DNA of 64,000 bases, from positions 5,456,001-5,520,000 of the forward strand of contig NC_039492.1 in NCBI RefSeq assembly GCF_003590095.1, written 5' to 3'. This document shows, one piece after another, positions 37,297-49,700 of this stretch (positions within the stretch are counted from its first letter, which is position 1; each line of letters starts with the position of its first letter). This stretch comes from Trichoplusia ni. Its lineage: Eukaryota > Arthropoda > Insecta > Lepidoptera > Noctuidae. The translations under genes and the position numbers were made by a program. A model generated the notes under the pieces. The model saw only the letters and a list, made by a program, of their open reading frames with translations, was not told the origin of the DNA and did no database searches.

Positions 37297-39246
37297 TCCA
37301 TAATATGGGAGTGGTTTTCTTTGAAAGGGAAAAATAGAAGAACATTTTACATCAGACTAAACTTTAAAGCAGGCAAAAGAGTTAATTAGCTATCTATAAA
37401 GTATGTATTTCCGTGTACTATGTATGCACTAGGTATGGATGACACGTGCTGCAATTAATCAATCATATCACTCGTTGTAAATACTTGGTTGAGTATTTTA
37501 AATTTAGATTTTGGCATGCGTTTCTTTGATTATTTTTCTAGGGCTATCAATGTTATTAAGATTATATTTGAAAATGAACTACTTTTTTTTCGACCTGTGT
37601 AATCGTTGGTCGATGGATCAAGTATTTTAGTTCCCTTCCGATATTCAAAACTCGTTTTGTTGCATTTTTAAAATTTGTTTTAGAGTTTTTCTTAATTTTT
37701 GCTGAAATATTTTTAGTATTGCTTTTTGTAGATACATCCTAACGAGTATTGTATTTTGTACATCAAAACTCGTGATTTTATTGTTTTGTTAGTTGGTTGT
37801 ATTAACGAAATCGCGGTTAACTTGGATGTTTCGGACTCTTTGATGGTGTGTTACATTTATAAGTGAGGATAACGCACTCAAACCTTTATAAGTATTCTTA
37901 GCGTCGATGCTTCTCAAAGGTTTCCTCAAGGAAGTATGTGATACATGGTAGGTGAGGTTATAGATCAAAGGAATAAATAAATAAAGGATAAATATGTTCG
38001 TATTAAGGGACCTCCTTTTTGGAAGGTGATTCAAAATAGTAATGAAACAAATTGGTTGTTTATGTATATCATTCTGCAACGTGCAAACTCGTCCATAGTT
38101 TAAATACAAATTATGTGTTTGAAAATTGAATCGAAAATCTTTTTTTTTAGAGTTGGACTTACAAACGTCGATATTTGTAAAAAGCTGGATTAGGAACTAT
38201 ACATATTTTTTTAAAGGGACCTTATTGTCACTCGTGTCATTAAAAAAGAAAAACTTTTTATTTTGACCTTGATAACATGAGTAGTATTTTGTAGAGTTCC
38301 CCATAGACAGGTATATTCTAACATTCTAAACTATTGACAGTGTCATATATAACAAATTCATGTTCTGTCAAACGCGAATATACTGCGATACAATAAAAAT
38401 GTTTTATTATTACGCTCAGATTGATGACACCGCATTACGGATCTGATTTCCCCGAGGACTGCAGGTTAGTCGGCCAGTCCAGTTGCGTGTACAGACGGAC
38501 AGACACTTCAATCATATATGATGGAATAAGGCATGCGTTTCTTAAGAGGGATGATAACTTATTAACGTTGGGGCAAAAAAAAAATCCATCCTGCGCTCAA
38601 AGGGTAAAAATGGAATCTGTCTTTCACAACGCTGTATCACATGAGCTGCAGCAAGGAATTATGAATTTTCATAGATATCCAATTCTGATGTTGCTTCAAC
38701 AGCAAATACTTTTTATAACATATGATAATATTTGTATAATAATTAGTTTTTAGTGTGCAGTAAGCGAATAGCTTCACCCCACGCTAAGGATTGAGCGGGT
38801 CTACCTACATGCAGGTTGTCCCGGAAACAGACACTCACCTAAAAATGGGTGATAGGCCTGCTTGTAATAGTTATCCGAAAAGTATTAAAAAAATTAAGGA
38901 GACTTTGGATCATAAATATAAAAAAAAAACAAAAAACAGATCACCTGTGACGATATTTTGTCTACAAAAATTAACATTCCTTAGTTTCGTATAGCAAAGA
39001 TATATTGCTAAATTATCATCAAATCAATCCGAAAACACGTCACAACATGCAATACACCCTGAATAATGACAGTCAAAACGTCCCTTCACACCTATTCACC
39101 ACTACCATCAATAATAAATGAACAAACCGCTAATTAATTTAATAATTAAAGTCATTTGAAACTCAGACCCTGTAACACAGGCTGTAAATAAAACGTTATA
39201 CGGTGATAAAGGATTAAAAAGCGGTAAGTGTGAGTTGTATCGCCGG

Positions 39247-39260
39247 CCGCCAGGTGGCGC
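39247..39260 (+). promoter_or_regulatory. CTCF-like motif (second copy)
   Basis: Same CCGCCAGGTGGCGC as at 18003-18016. Confidence 0.35.
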
Positions 39261-39834
39261 GTCATTAATCTCCCCGCTAATGAATATTTACTCATGTTAA
39301 CGAGACGAGCTCGGACATTAGTTAATGTAGATATCATCTTATCACTGGATATCAAGGCTTACTGATCTTCAAATACAAGAGCATGTATGCAATATTAGAT
39401 ACATAGGTAGGTAGGAACGGTGTCGTAAGGTTGTTCGGAAAATAGTTACAACGTTTTAAGAGAGTTTTGCTGAAATAGTTTATTTTATTTTTTCGGGTGA
39501 AAGTAATTGAAACTGAATGTCATAAGGCCAATATTATAAAAGTAAGAAAATACGTTATTTTTTGAATTGAATAAGTTAAGTATCTGTCATAACACTACTT
39601 AATATTATGAACGCGAAAGTACATACACGTATAGGTGTTTTATGTGTGTATAACTTTGTTGTCATTTAGATGAACTCAGTTTTATCCGTCTTTTAGAAAA
39701 GGAAATGTTTTTGCAGCTATAAACAACATCTAGCTACACGAAACCACGAGAAAGCCATTGATAGATAAATAAATAAATAAATAGGTATAAATGGAATATT
39801 CATACGGTGAAATTGTGCCTGATTTATTTATACA

Positions 39835-39865
39835 CTAGCTTGTGCCCGCGACTTCGTCCGCGTGG
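39835..39865 (-). terminator. Helitron 3' terminus: hairpin plus CTAG (second copy)
   Basis: Identical to 18591-18621. The degenerate internal version ending CTAT is at 39894-39922. Confidence 0.75.
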
Positions 39866-40156
39866 AATAGTGACTTCCGGCAGAAAAGTATAGATAGCTG
39901 TGTCCGCGACTCCGTCAGCGTGTAACTCCTTGTGTATTAAGTTAATGTATTGGTAATATTTATTATTATTATTTATATTGGTAATATTGTTTAGATCACG
40001 TTCACATAAGGCTTAACCCTTTATAAGACACAGAACTTAAAAATATTTATAGCTTTTAAACTTTATAATAATGTGTTAAGGTTCAAATTCTGGTGGCAAT
40101 ATAAGTACCACTGCCTTATAAAGGTAAGGTAAAGGTACCTATAAAACGAAAATACT

Positions 40157-43100
40157 TTAGTGCAAAGCTTCCGGGTAAACTATATTGAAAGTTGACCCGT
40201 CCGGCACGTGAACATAAAGACTTTTAGAACTGCTAACACGGGAAAGAGCAACATACAACTGACCATGTGAGAAACAACTGACACTGAGATCTACTCCAGC
40301 AACACGAAAGTCTGCCCTTGAGCCTTGTTAATTGTCATTGCATAACACACCGATACTGGGAATTGCGTCCTTTTAAATTGGAATGGAAAATTATTTGGTA
40401 TTAAGGGTATTCTGGGAATAAAGACGGTTTCTCCTGCACCGCAACCTGTTAAAATTTGAGCCTCGATTATATTTTGTTGCAACTGGGTTACTTTTAGTCG
40501 AGTTCCATTGCAAAGTTGTGGTGGTTTTAAATTTCGGAGCATAATAATCGGTATCCCAATTTTTAAACAAATTTCATGAGAGGGAAGTCCGGGCATATTT
40601 AAAGAATTTAAAAATTCTATCGGGTAATTAGTGGCTTCTTGTTCATCGACCATTCTATTTATTGATCTATAAACTTTGCTTTCCCCCTGTATATTCGACA
40701 GTATTTTGTTATTGATCTCAGATGCCTGGTCATTGCGAGGAGTTAAAATAGATCTTTCGCATAGCCAAGAATTGTCCCTATTTAATATATTTGTTACGTC
40801 ACCGTAAACCGACGATATAAGATGTGGTTGAGATTGCACCATACAACATAATTCAGGCGTCAGTATAAGTTTTCCTTGGTGTAGTTGTGGATAGGTACCT
40901 TCACCAATCTTTAATAATGTGTCAGAAAATTGACTATCATCCGGGTTATCTCCAGTTCTCACTCGCATATTTATAGTCAAATGCACCGATTGTATATCTC
41001 GCCATAAATAAGAGCTTTTCAGGCAAGCCCTAACCTCATCAGCTCGGGTTCCCCGTGGTATTACCGGTAAGGTTTGTCGGAAATCACCACAAAATAAAAC
41101 CGTGATACCGCCCATTGGTCGATCATTTTGTCTTATATCCCTTAAAGTTCTGTCTACCGCTTCTACTCCTTTTCGATGGGCCATCGTACATTCATCCCAT
41201 ATGATTAAACTACACTCGCGTAATACCTTAGCTTTGTCGCTATTTCTTGAAATACTACAGGTTGGATTTTCCGTGCGATCTAAATCAATTGGTATTTTAA
41301 ACATACTGTGAGCAGTTTTACCTCCTGGTAGCAATGTTGCAGCTATCCCTGATGAAGCTACGGCAAGAGCAATTTTACGCTGATTTCGAACATAAGCCAA
41401 TATTAATTTAGTCAAAAAGGGTTTTCCAGTTCCTCCAGGTGCATCTAAAAACCATATTGTTCCCAAATTATTTTGAACACTATTGCACACGCGGTCATAA
41501 ACTGAACGTTGTTCTGCAGTCATCATTGGGACACCGTTTTCTAATGTTGTCAGCAGTTCCGTTAAATTGTAACCAATCTCTGCGGAATATTCCCTATTAG
41601 TTACCTCTCCGACTGAGGTTGGTGTTGGCAAACCATATTCACAGAGTGATTTACCGCCTACTGCTGTTAAGTCATCCTGAAGAGCTAATAAGCACTGATT
41701 TATGGCAAGATCACGGAAATTATCATTAGTTGTGCCTTCATCATTGTTAGGTATATTTCTAAGAAAGTCTTCTGAAAATTTTTCTTTATATTTTTCCCAT
41801 AATGTTACAGCATCTGACAAATTACAAAATGTGAGTAATGTTACAAATAAATGGCGTAACCGTCGTGGATTATCACTAACACAGGATTCTGCTAAAGCGT
41901 CATCCCAATGCTGATCATTTTCAAGCAAATGACGCGCTTGGCAAGCTGCTTGATAAGTGGGATAAACAACATCGTCTACTTTTCTCAAATCTATAAATGA
42001 GGTTGGTCCTCGCACGGTATGTAATAATAATCGCAAATAGAAACACTCAGCGTTGTTAGGATGAACGGTGTACAATCTACCAAGAACATGTTCTTTAAAA
42101 ATACCTGACTCGCCATCTACAGGCCTGCCACGGCGTCTTCGATTAAAGACACCCCGTTGCTTATCGTAGGTATAATACGATGGAACTTCCTCATACAAAA
42201 GAGATTTTGCAAAATCATCAGTTTGGCAAAGTCGAAAGAATGCTAATAAACTTGTTTGTCTAGGGTTCTCTAACCGTTCTGTGACATTTTCGGCGTTGAA
42301 ATATATACGTTGGCCGCCTTCAAGATGAACATCCAGATGAGTCACAGGTGGATATCTTTCGTGAATGTTGAAACTTAAGATCCGCCACACAGCTTCTGAA
42401 GAACTTATATATCTGCCTGACTGAAATCTTGTAACTTCATCATGTTCATTTCTCAAAGCAAATGTAGCTTGGTCACTGCCCTTATTAATATACTTAAAAA
42501 TATATTTTATTGACTCTACACTATTACACATTTCAACATTTATGTGAGCTTGAAATGCTCTGGACAACACAGGAGAATACGGAACGACCCACCTATTATC
42601 TAAAGTAACTTGTTGTCCAGACACTCGCTTTTCAACAGTAAAACCATCATTATCTCTTGAACGGCGACGATATAATGGGTATCCATCATGTCCTGTTACA
42701 GTGCCATCCACTAAGGCTTTTGGATATCTTTTAGTGCAACGACCGTCTTGCATGCAAGGAGAATTCCCGTTAAACGAACCACATGGACCATGTATCATAT
42801 GAGTTTTAACAATGTCGTATAACACGGGATCTGCAATCGGACTTGGAATTTCAGCACTGATTAAACTGTCTACATCATTAGGTCGAACCTTATCTTTTAA
42901 CCAAAGCAGGATATGTGCGTGAGGTAAGCCGCGTTTTTGCCATTCAATACTATACATATAACACAATACTTCTCCAAAAATTTTATCTTTGGTAAGTAGA
43001 TCTATCATTGATTTTAATTTTAAATGAAAAACTCTTGCTATGATATCATGGCGGTCATGCGGTGCTTGACCCTCAAGAAGCTCCCGAGTAATTTCATCCC

Positions 43101-45303
43101 ACTTAGGATTGGTAGTTACAGTAATAAATAAGTCGGGACGTCCATATTTTCTTACGTAACAAAAAGCATCTTGAGTACGTTCGTGCATGTATAGTGGACC
43201 ACCAGTAAAAGAAGAGGGCAAAATAACTAAACGACCCATATTCACCGTATCGTTATCTTGCTGCATGGCGTCGCGAAGGTGCACGTATTCTTCAACGCGC
43301 AGCTGCCTTTGATTAGATCGTATATAAACTAATCTTTCGGTTTCAATTTTTGCGTACATGTCTACAATAAACTGATTAAATAAGCCACGAAAACGTTGAA
43401 AGTATACAAACCTATTCCGTCTTACTTGCAAGTGGTAACAGTAAAATTGAAGGCATGAAATCTTTTTATTATAATTAGGTGCGCCTGTACGCGGATCAGT
43501 TTGGTATAAAGCAAAATTATAACCATCTTCCCCTCGACAGTATATCAAAGGATATTGCAAACTGTCGTAAGCTCTGTGGGTTTCATAAATACGTTGCAAA
43601 CGATTATCTCTGGAACGGATAACGATATCACGCCTATCACATTCCTGGTCGACCAATACCACAGCAACTTCATTCGTGGATGGAGCATTATAACGCCCAG
43701 GGTGTTCCTGAGTTGGACGCCTATCGGCATTTATAACAATTTTATAATTGTTATCATCATCTCGAGGAAGAGCTTCTAATGCCGATTTAAAACTGCATAC
43801 ATACGAATTAACCTGATGCAACATGTTCTGAAGTTGTGATATGAGTTCAGTATTTAAATTCGGGAAATATTGATTTCTTATATTCGACTGTTCGTTGTAG
43901 TCGGATACAAAATATATTTGAAGAAACTTAGGTTGGTTTTTAGGCAAAAGGGATCCTATCAAATGGTAAACCTGACCTTGTATCTTAAAAGTAGGCATGA
44001 AATGACCTTCTGAGATTTGTTGAGCGCCAAAGGATGTCATTTGAAATGCACTATTATAAGTGCGAATATTATCTAAAAACTGTTTAGATTGTATATGTTC
44101 CCCTAAAAGTAGTGATTTCAAAGGTTCCGGTGGGTCTTCGAATGAAGGCAAATTTATTTTACCTGTAGAACAACAGAAACCAGCTGACTCCTTACTCCAC
44201 TTTGAAGCATTACAAAAACGACATACCACGTTCATATCGCCTATTACAGAAGATGATCCATAATCAATTGTGAGGTTATAAGCAAACCCACTTTTATATT
44301 TGTCGGACCAAGCCACCGAATTTCTAGATTGATCTTCTATGTGTACATCTAAGTTATTAAGGCTATGTCGAAATCTGTCTGCAGTAAGACGGGCCTCTCG
44401 CTGTTCGTCCGTTTCAAGAGACCGAATATTTTCGATTCTTAATCTTTCATTAGACAAACTTACTGATCGTTCTTGTCTCAAAGAATTATAATATTCGCGT
44501 ACCGACTCTAGTCGTTGTTCATGCTCATGTGCGTCTTCGAGAGATCGAATAACATTATGGTGCACCCTATCATTTGTCAAACGGTCTTCATATTGAGTTA
44601 AAGTTTCAGATTCTCGAGATAAAATATGACGTTCGCGGTCAGCTGTGAGACGCAATTCCCTCTCAGTGTAGGTTTCTGACTCGCGAGACAATATATGACG
44701 TTCGCGGTCAGCTGTGAGACGCAATTCCCTCTCAGTGTAGGTTTCTGACTCGCGAGACAATATATGACGTTCGCGGTCAGCTGTGAGACGCAATTCCCTC
44801 TCAGTGTAGGTTTCTGACTCGCGAGACAATATATGACGTTCGCGGTCAGCTGTGAGACGCAATTCTCTGTCAGTGAAGGTTTCTGACTCGCGAGACAATA
44901 TATGACGTTCGCGGTCAGCTGTGAGACGCAATTCCCTCTCAGTGTAGGTTTCTGACTCGCGAGACAATGTATGCCGTTCGCGGTCAGCAGTGAGACGCAA
45001 TTCTCGTTGTGACGCAGTTTCAGCATCTCGGGATAACACATGTTGTTCTCGGTCAATGGTAAGCCTCAGCTCTCGTTGAGAAGAGCTTTGAGACGCCCGT
45101 GATGTAGCTCGTCTCGCTCTGTCAGCTGCTAATCGCATCTCTCTCTCTGGAGAGCTTTCATTGGCTCGAGAGGTTGAGGCACTAACTCTCATAGAGTTTA
45201 ACCGATGTGCTCTTTCCTCTGCCGATTCTTGAGAACGCGCATTTCTCATCCTTTTAGCATCTCTCGAATTTCGAGATAAAGATGGTCGTTTTTTAGGTGG
45301 CAT
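40157..45303 (-). CDS. Helitron RepHel transposase (HUH Rep nuclease plus Pif1-type helicase)
   Basis: One frame is open from the ATG at 45301-45303 for 1,666 native codons. Domains in order: 23-residue repeats (22-315), CRFC...CC finger-like cluster (361-378), Helitron-like N and Rep domains with GLPHAHILLW (His795, His797) and YIFKY (Tyr934, Tyr938), then the helicase with Walker A APGGTGKPF (Lys1294), WDEC, GDFRQ and KAQGQTF. The family nicks one strand and moves by rolling-circle replication. An A run at 40307-40309 is one base shorter than in the first copy, so the frame ends early at 40291 and loses YVALSRVSS. The native stop lies at 40157-40159, and the whole gene would be 1,715 codons. 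Proline 1295 replaces the Walker A threonine in both copies, so helicase activity is doubtful. Confidence 0.9.
44359..45240 (-). repeat. 69-bp coding tandem repeat, about 13 units (second copy)
   Basis: Counterpart of 23117-23998, with the same number of units. Near-identical units 5-9 are at 44620-44964. Confidence 0.9.
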
Positions 45304-45372
45304 TGTGTATTTTTAATCGACGGTAACTGAAGCTACCTTACACTTACAATTATATATAGTTATTATGTAATA

Positions 45373-45730
45373 ATTACGAAAATAAACTATTAATATAATA
45401 AAACACTACCAATTACGAAAATAAACTATTAATACAATTAAACACTACCAAAATAACTAATATAATAATAACGAAAATAAACTATTAATATAATTAAACA
45501 CTACCAATTACGAAAATAAACTATTAATTTAATTAAACACTACCAATTACGAAAATAAACTATTAATTTAATTAAACACTACCAAATTACGAAAATAAAC
45601 TATTAATACAATTAAACACTACCAAAATAAATAATATAAAAATTACGAAAATAAACTATTAATATAATTAAACACTACCAATTACGAAAATAAACTATTA
45701 ATACAATTAAACACTACCAAAATAACTAAT
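45373..45730. repeat. AT-rich 39-bp minisatellite, 8 units (second copy)
   Basis: Same order of unit variants and spacers as 24131-24488, with two one-base indel differences. Confidence 0.85.
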
Positions 45731-45834
45731 AGGTGTACCTACTACTAATACTATTAATCTAATACCTATTATATAAACTAACAACAAAACAATTCTAAAA
45801 ATAAACTATTCAAAGACTAAAAGTCGTGCTGATA

Positions 45835-45850
45835 AGCACGGTTTGCAAAT
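45835..45850. repeat. Hairpin in the Helitron leader (second copy)
   Basis: CGTGCT-GATA-AGCACG, as at 24581-24596. Confidence 0.5.
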
Positions 45851-45919
45851 AACAATTATTGATTGTCAATAAGGTCGAACAGTCTGAACGTCTATTCGCA
45901 TCAACAGCCAAATATTGTA

Positions 45920-45953
45920 TGACGCTCGAGCGCGGACCCCCCGCCTTTTTATA
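45920..45953 (-). promoter_or_regulatory. Putative RepHel core promoter (second copy)
   Basis: TATAAAAAG begins at 45953 on the minus strand and the TCA initiator-like +1 is at 45920. The GC-rich flank upstream differs from the first copy by two compensating one-base indels (CCCGCCACG and GTCGAGC here, CCCGCACG and GTCGGAGC there). Confidence 0.5.
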
Positions 45954-46520
45954 CCTCCCGCCACGACGCGCGTCGAGCGCGGCTACCGATACACAAAAAT
46001 AATCCTTATAGCATGACTCTGTATTCACGCGCGATTTCTTATTATTTCATGTATAACTTTGGTGTTTCTACACCGATTTACATGATTCTTTTTTTATTGA
46101 ATAGGTAATAATGTTAACTTTTTTAATTGGGGATGAGTGATAGTGTTGTAAACGTTAGAGTAGACAAATACAATCAGAAATCTCCGAATTGCTAAGCTAT
46201 CGGGAGTTTCACGTGTTATTGTGAGTCAACCATAAAAGTTAGACATATGCTGTCGAGGAATATTTTTTATATAATTTTAGGGAGAATATTTCCGTCATAC
46301 ATGATTTCTATGTAGCTTTAACCTATAAGCCTGCACACGTGACGGAAGCTTAAAAAATGGAGTAACTTACCCCGTTTTCCCAATATTTCCCTTCACTGCT
46401 CTGCTCCTATTGGTCGTAGCGTAATGAAAAGTATACTATAACCTGCCCAAGAGTATGAAGAATAATTGTGCCAAATTTCGTTAAAATCCGTCGAGTAGTT
46501 TTTGTTTCTATAACGAATAT

Positions 46521-46567
<47 letters not shown>
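46521..46567. repeat. (ACAG)n microsatellite (second copy)
   Basis: Eleven ACAG units plus ACA, identical in length to 25277-25323. Confidence 0.95.
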
Positions 46568-46569
<2 letters not shown>

Positions 46570-46682
46570 AATTTTACTGATTGCATTTTTGGCATCAGTA
46601 GCGATCCCTAACCACCCCTTGATAGTTATATTTTAAATATATTTTATGTACAGAATTGACCTCTCTACAGATTTATTATAAG

Positions 46683-46703
46683 TAATAATAATAATAATAA
46701 TAA
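46683..46703. repeat. (TAA)7 at the LINE 5' junction (second copy)
   Basis: Seven TAA units sit directly between the Helitron 5' sequence ATTTATTATAAG and the LINE. The other side of the LINE has TAA units at 50435-50443. Confidence 0.85.
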
Positions 46704-49700
46704 TTTACGACTCAGAAAACAAGAATAGATAAATGTTGACACGAAGAAGAGCAGCACGCCTTCCATCCCCGGGCTCGTCGCCGAGCTCCGCCTCGCAGCT
46801 GCCGCCGGGCCGAGGTCCAGCGCCGGCAGTTGCAGTCGCGTCGAGCTCCAGCGACGAGTACTACTCCCCGCCGACGTCGCCAACACCTGTACGTCGGCCG
46901 GGGAGGCGCCGGCCGCCGAGCAGCTTGGCGCCCTCAGGCCAACCGGCCTCGAACAGGGCTCCCGCTCCCGGTGGTGTAGTGCAGCGCATGAAGTGGACTC
47001 GACCCATGAACGAGAATGTCATGCGCGCCTACTATGGGGCGACAGGGGGAGGAACTAACCTCACTGCGTACCGTGCCAGAATGCTCTCTCTGTTTCGGGC
47101 CCTTGAACCGGACGTCGACGTATCGGCACAACGTTTGTCGGATCAAGTGCGAGTTATCCAACGTAATCACAGGTTGGATGACGCGACGCTTGATCGATTG
47201 CGCTCTGAAGTGCAGACTAGCCCTGTCGTCGTTACCCCGTCAATAGCGGAAGCGCCAGCTGCAAGCGCGCTGCCTGCCAACCCTGCTGACGGGGAAGATG
47301 ATGACGGTGCTATAACTGTAAGTACCCAGTGCAGTGATCATATAAGGAGTACATTGGAACAGGCGGTTCTGGAGTATCGGTCAACACCCCGGGACCAGAG
47401 ACCGCGACTACCTCGCTTGCCCATGCACAACCGAAACAAGGCGCTAATGGGTGTCCTGGATTCGCTGCTATCCAGTTATTTTGGGAACAGCGAAGACCTC
47501 GGTGACACGCACTCGCTTCTGTACTGTGCGGCTGTTGCGGCGTGTCGTGTAGCTGGTGTTACCTTTCGAGATAACACAGCTGCACGGCCTAAGCAAGCGG
47601 CACCAGCCTGGCAGTGCAGGATTGAGAAGCGTGTTGCTGAGGCCAGGACACTCATAGCCAAACTTGTTGCGTTTCGGGGCGGAAACACTCGCCCTAGGGT
47701 CATGCGTTTTGTAAAGCGGGCGTTTGCTGGGACTAATATTAGCCCCAGCGAATACACCGCCCGAGTTACAGAACGCATTGACTTTTTTAAGCAAAAGGTG
47801 TGTGCCTGGGCAAGCCGTATTCGACGGTACAAGACTCGGGTGGACCGATTTCACCAGAACCGTATGTTCCAAAGAGACCAAAGATGGGTGTACAGATCTT
47901 GGGAGCAACCTGCGTCGGAGGAGGGTGCCGGACGCCTGCCGGATGATGTCGCTACAAATTTGTTTTGGCGCAGCATCTGGTCGGCGCCTGTAACCCACTC
48001 TGAGGGGGATTGGATACGTGATGTTGAGCAATCGTGTGAACGAATAGAAGAAATGGGGGCTATTGATATTAGTCCCCAAGACGTAGCCAATGCAGTCCGT
48101 CCGTTGGCCAATTGGAAAGCCCCGGGCCCGGATGGACTGCATAACTTCTGGTTGAAATGGCTACCAAGTTCACATGGTTGCTTAGCATCCCAATTCCAAT
48201 CTGCCGTAGACTCGGGCGTGCTCCCACAGTTCTTCACTACTGGTTCCACCCATCTGCTCCACAAAACAGGTAGTACCACGGACCCCAAAAATTATAGACC
48301 CATTACATGTTTACCCACCATCTACAAACTGCTTACATCCATTCTGAGAGAAAAGATTAATGACCATATTGAACGGTTTTCTATCATGTCTGCCTCTCAG
48401 AATGGATGTAGGAATGGGTCACGTGGTACTAAGGAGCTACTCCTTATTGATATGACTATTTGCCAACAAGTTCGCCGCTCCAAAAAGGGTGTGTCGACAT
48501 GTTGGATAGATTATAAGAAGGCCTATGATTCGGTGCCACATGCATGGCTCATGAGGGTGCTAGAGTTGTATAAAATCAATACAACTCTACGCACTTTTTT
48601 GAAGTCATGTATGGGGCAATGGACTACGGTGCTTCACTATCCAGGATGTCGGGATATCCAAAAGAGCGGTCAACTTATTAGGATTGAGCGGGGAATATTT
48701 CAAGGTGACAGTTTGAGTCCCCTGTGGTTCTGTTTAGCCTTGAATCCTCTTAGCACTCTGCTTGAGAATTCAAGGCTGGGCTATTCGTTGCGGAGAGGAA
48801 GCCAGGTAATCTCCCACTTGTTGTACATGGATGACCTGAAATTGTTTGCTTCCAACAAGTTGCAACTGATGAAGTTACTGAAGATTACTGAAAGCTTCAG
48901 TAATTCCATCAGAATGGAATTTGGTGTTGACAAATGTGCAGTCATGCATGTAAAACGAGGTGGGATTGTAGAATCCCAGGGCATACAGCTCTCGGATTCT
49001 ATAAACCTTAGGTCCCTCTCCTCAACGGAAACCTACAAATACTTGGGTATGTCAGAGGCGTTAGGCATTAATGTCGCTGACATGAAACAATCGTTACAGA
49101 CACGTTTCTTTGGCCGCCTGAATAAGGTACTAAAAAGTTCCTTATCGGGCGGTAACAAGGTGCGTGCCTTTAATGGTTGGGTCATGCCAGTGATAATGTA
49201 CTCCTTTGGCATACTCAAGTGGACACAGACCGAACTGGACGCCTTGGATAGAAGAGTCCGCACACTGCTCACCGCAAATCGAATGCACCACCCGCGATCA
49301 TCGGTAATGAGGTTATATATCCCGCGAAAGTGTGGGGGTCGTGGCTTCCTAAATGCCAAGACCCTCCATAATCGCGAGGTATGTAACCTCAGGGAGTATT
49401 TCCTCCGAGTGGACGTGGGGATGCACCGAGATGTGGTGGCAGTGGATAAGGGCTTCACTCCGCTCTCTCTAGGTAAAGAGAACTGGCACAAACCTATCGT
49501 ACTAAGCGTCAAAGACCGCAAAGATGTATGGCAAAGCAAGGAGCTACACGGACGCTATTATCGGACCCTTCACGGGGCCGATGTAGATTTCTTAGCGTCC
49601 GTGGCCTGGCTACGCTTCGGAGATCTCTTTGGAGAAACCGAAGGGTTTGTATGTGCAATTATGGATGAAGTTATCATGACGAATAACTACCGAAAATATA

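Larger units (their letters stand above)
30176..39834. other. Host non-coding DNA left of the Helitron (second copy)
   Basis: This repeats the content of 8947-18590. No exon is recognised. Corresponding items are the CRE palindrome (32522-32533), TE fragments (about 35990-36159 and 36727-36849), the SINE-like segment (about 37016-37296) with its hairpin (37184-37209), and the CTCF-like motif (39247-39260). Short frames differ between copies because of indels, which argues against any of them being coding. Confidence 0.55.

Noticed and set aside
47468..48142. 224-residue minus-strand frame opposite the LINE
   Set aside because: It is a shadow of the LINE ORF with no domain; in the first copy it is broken by the same indels.
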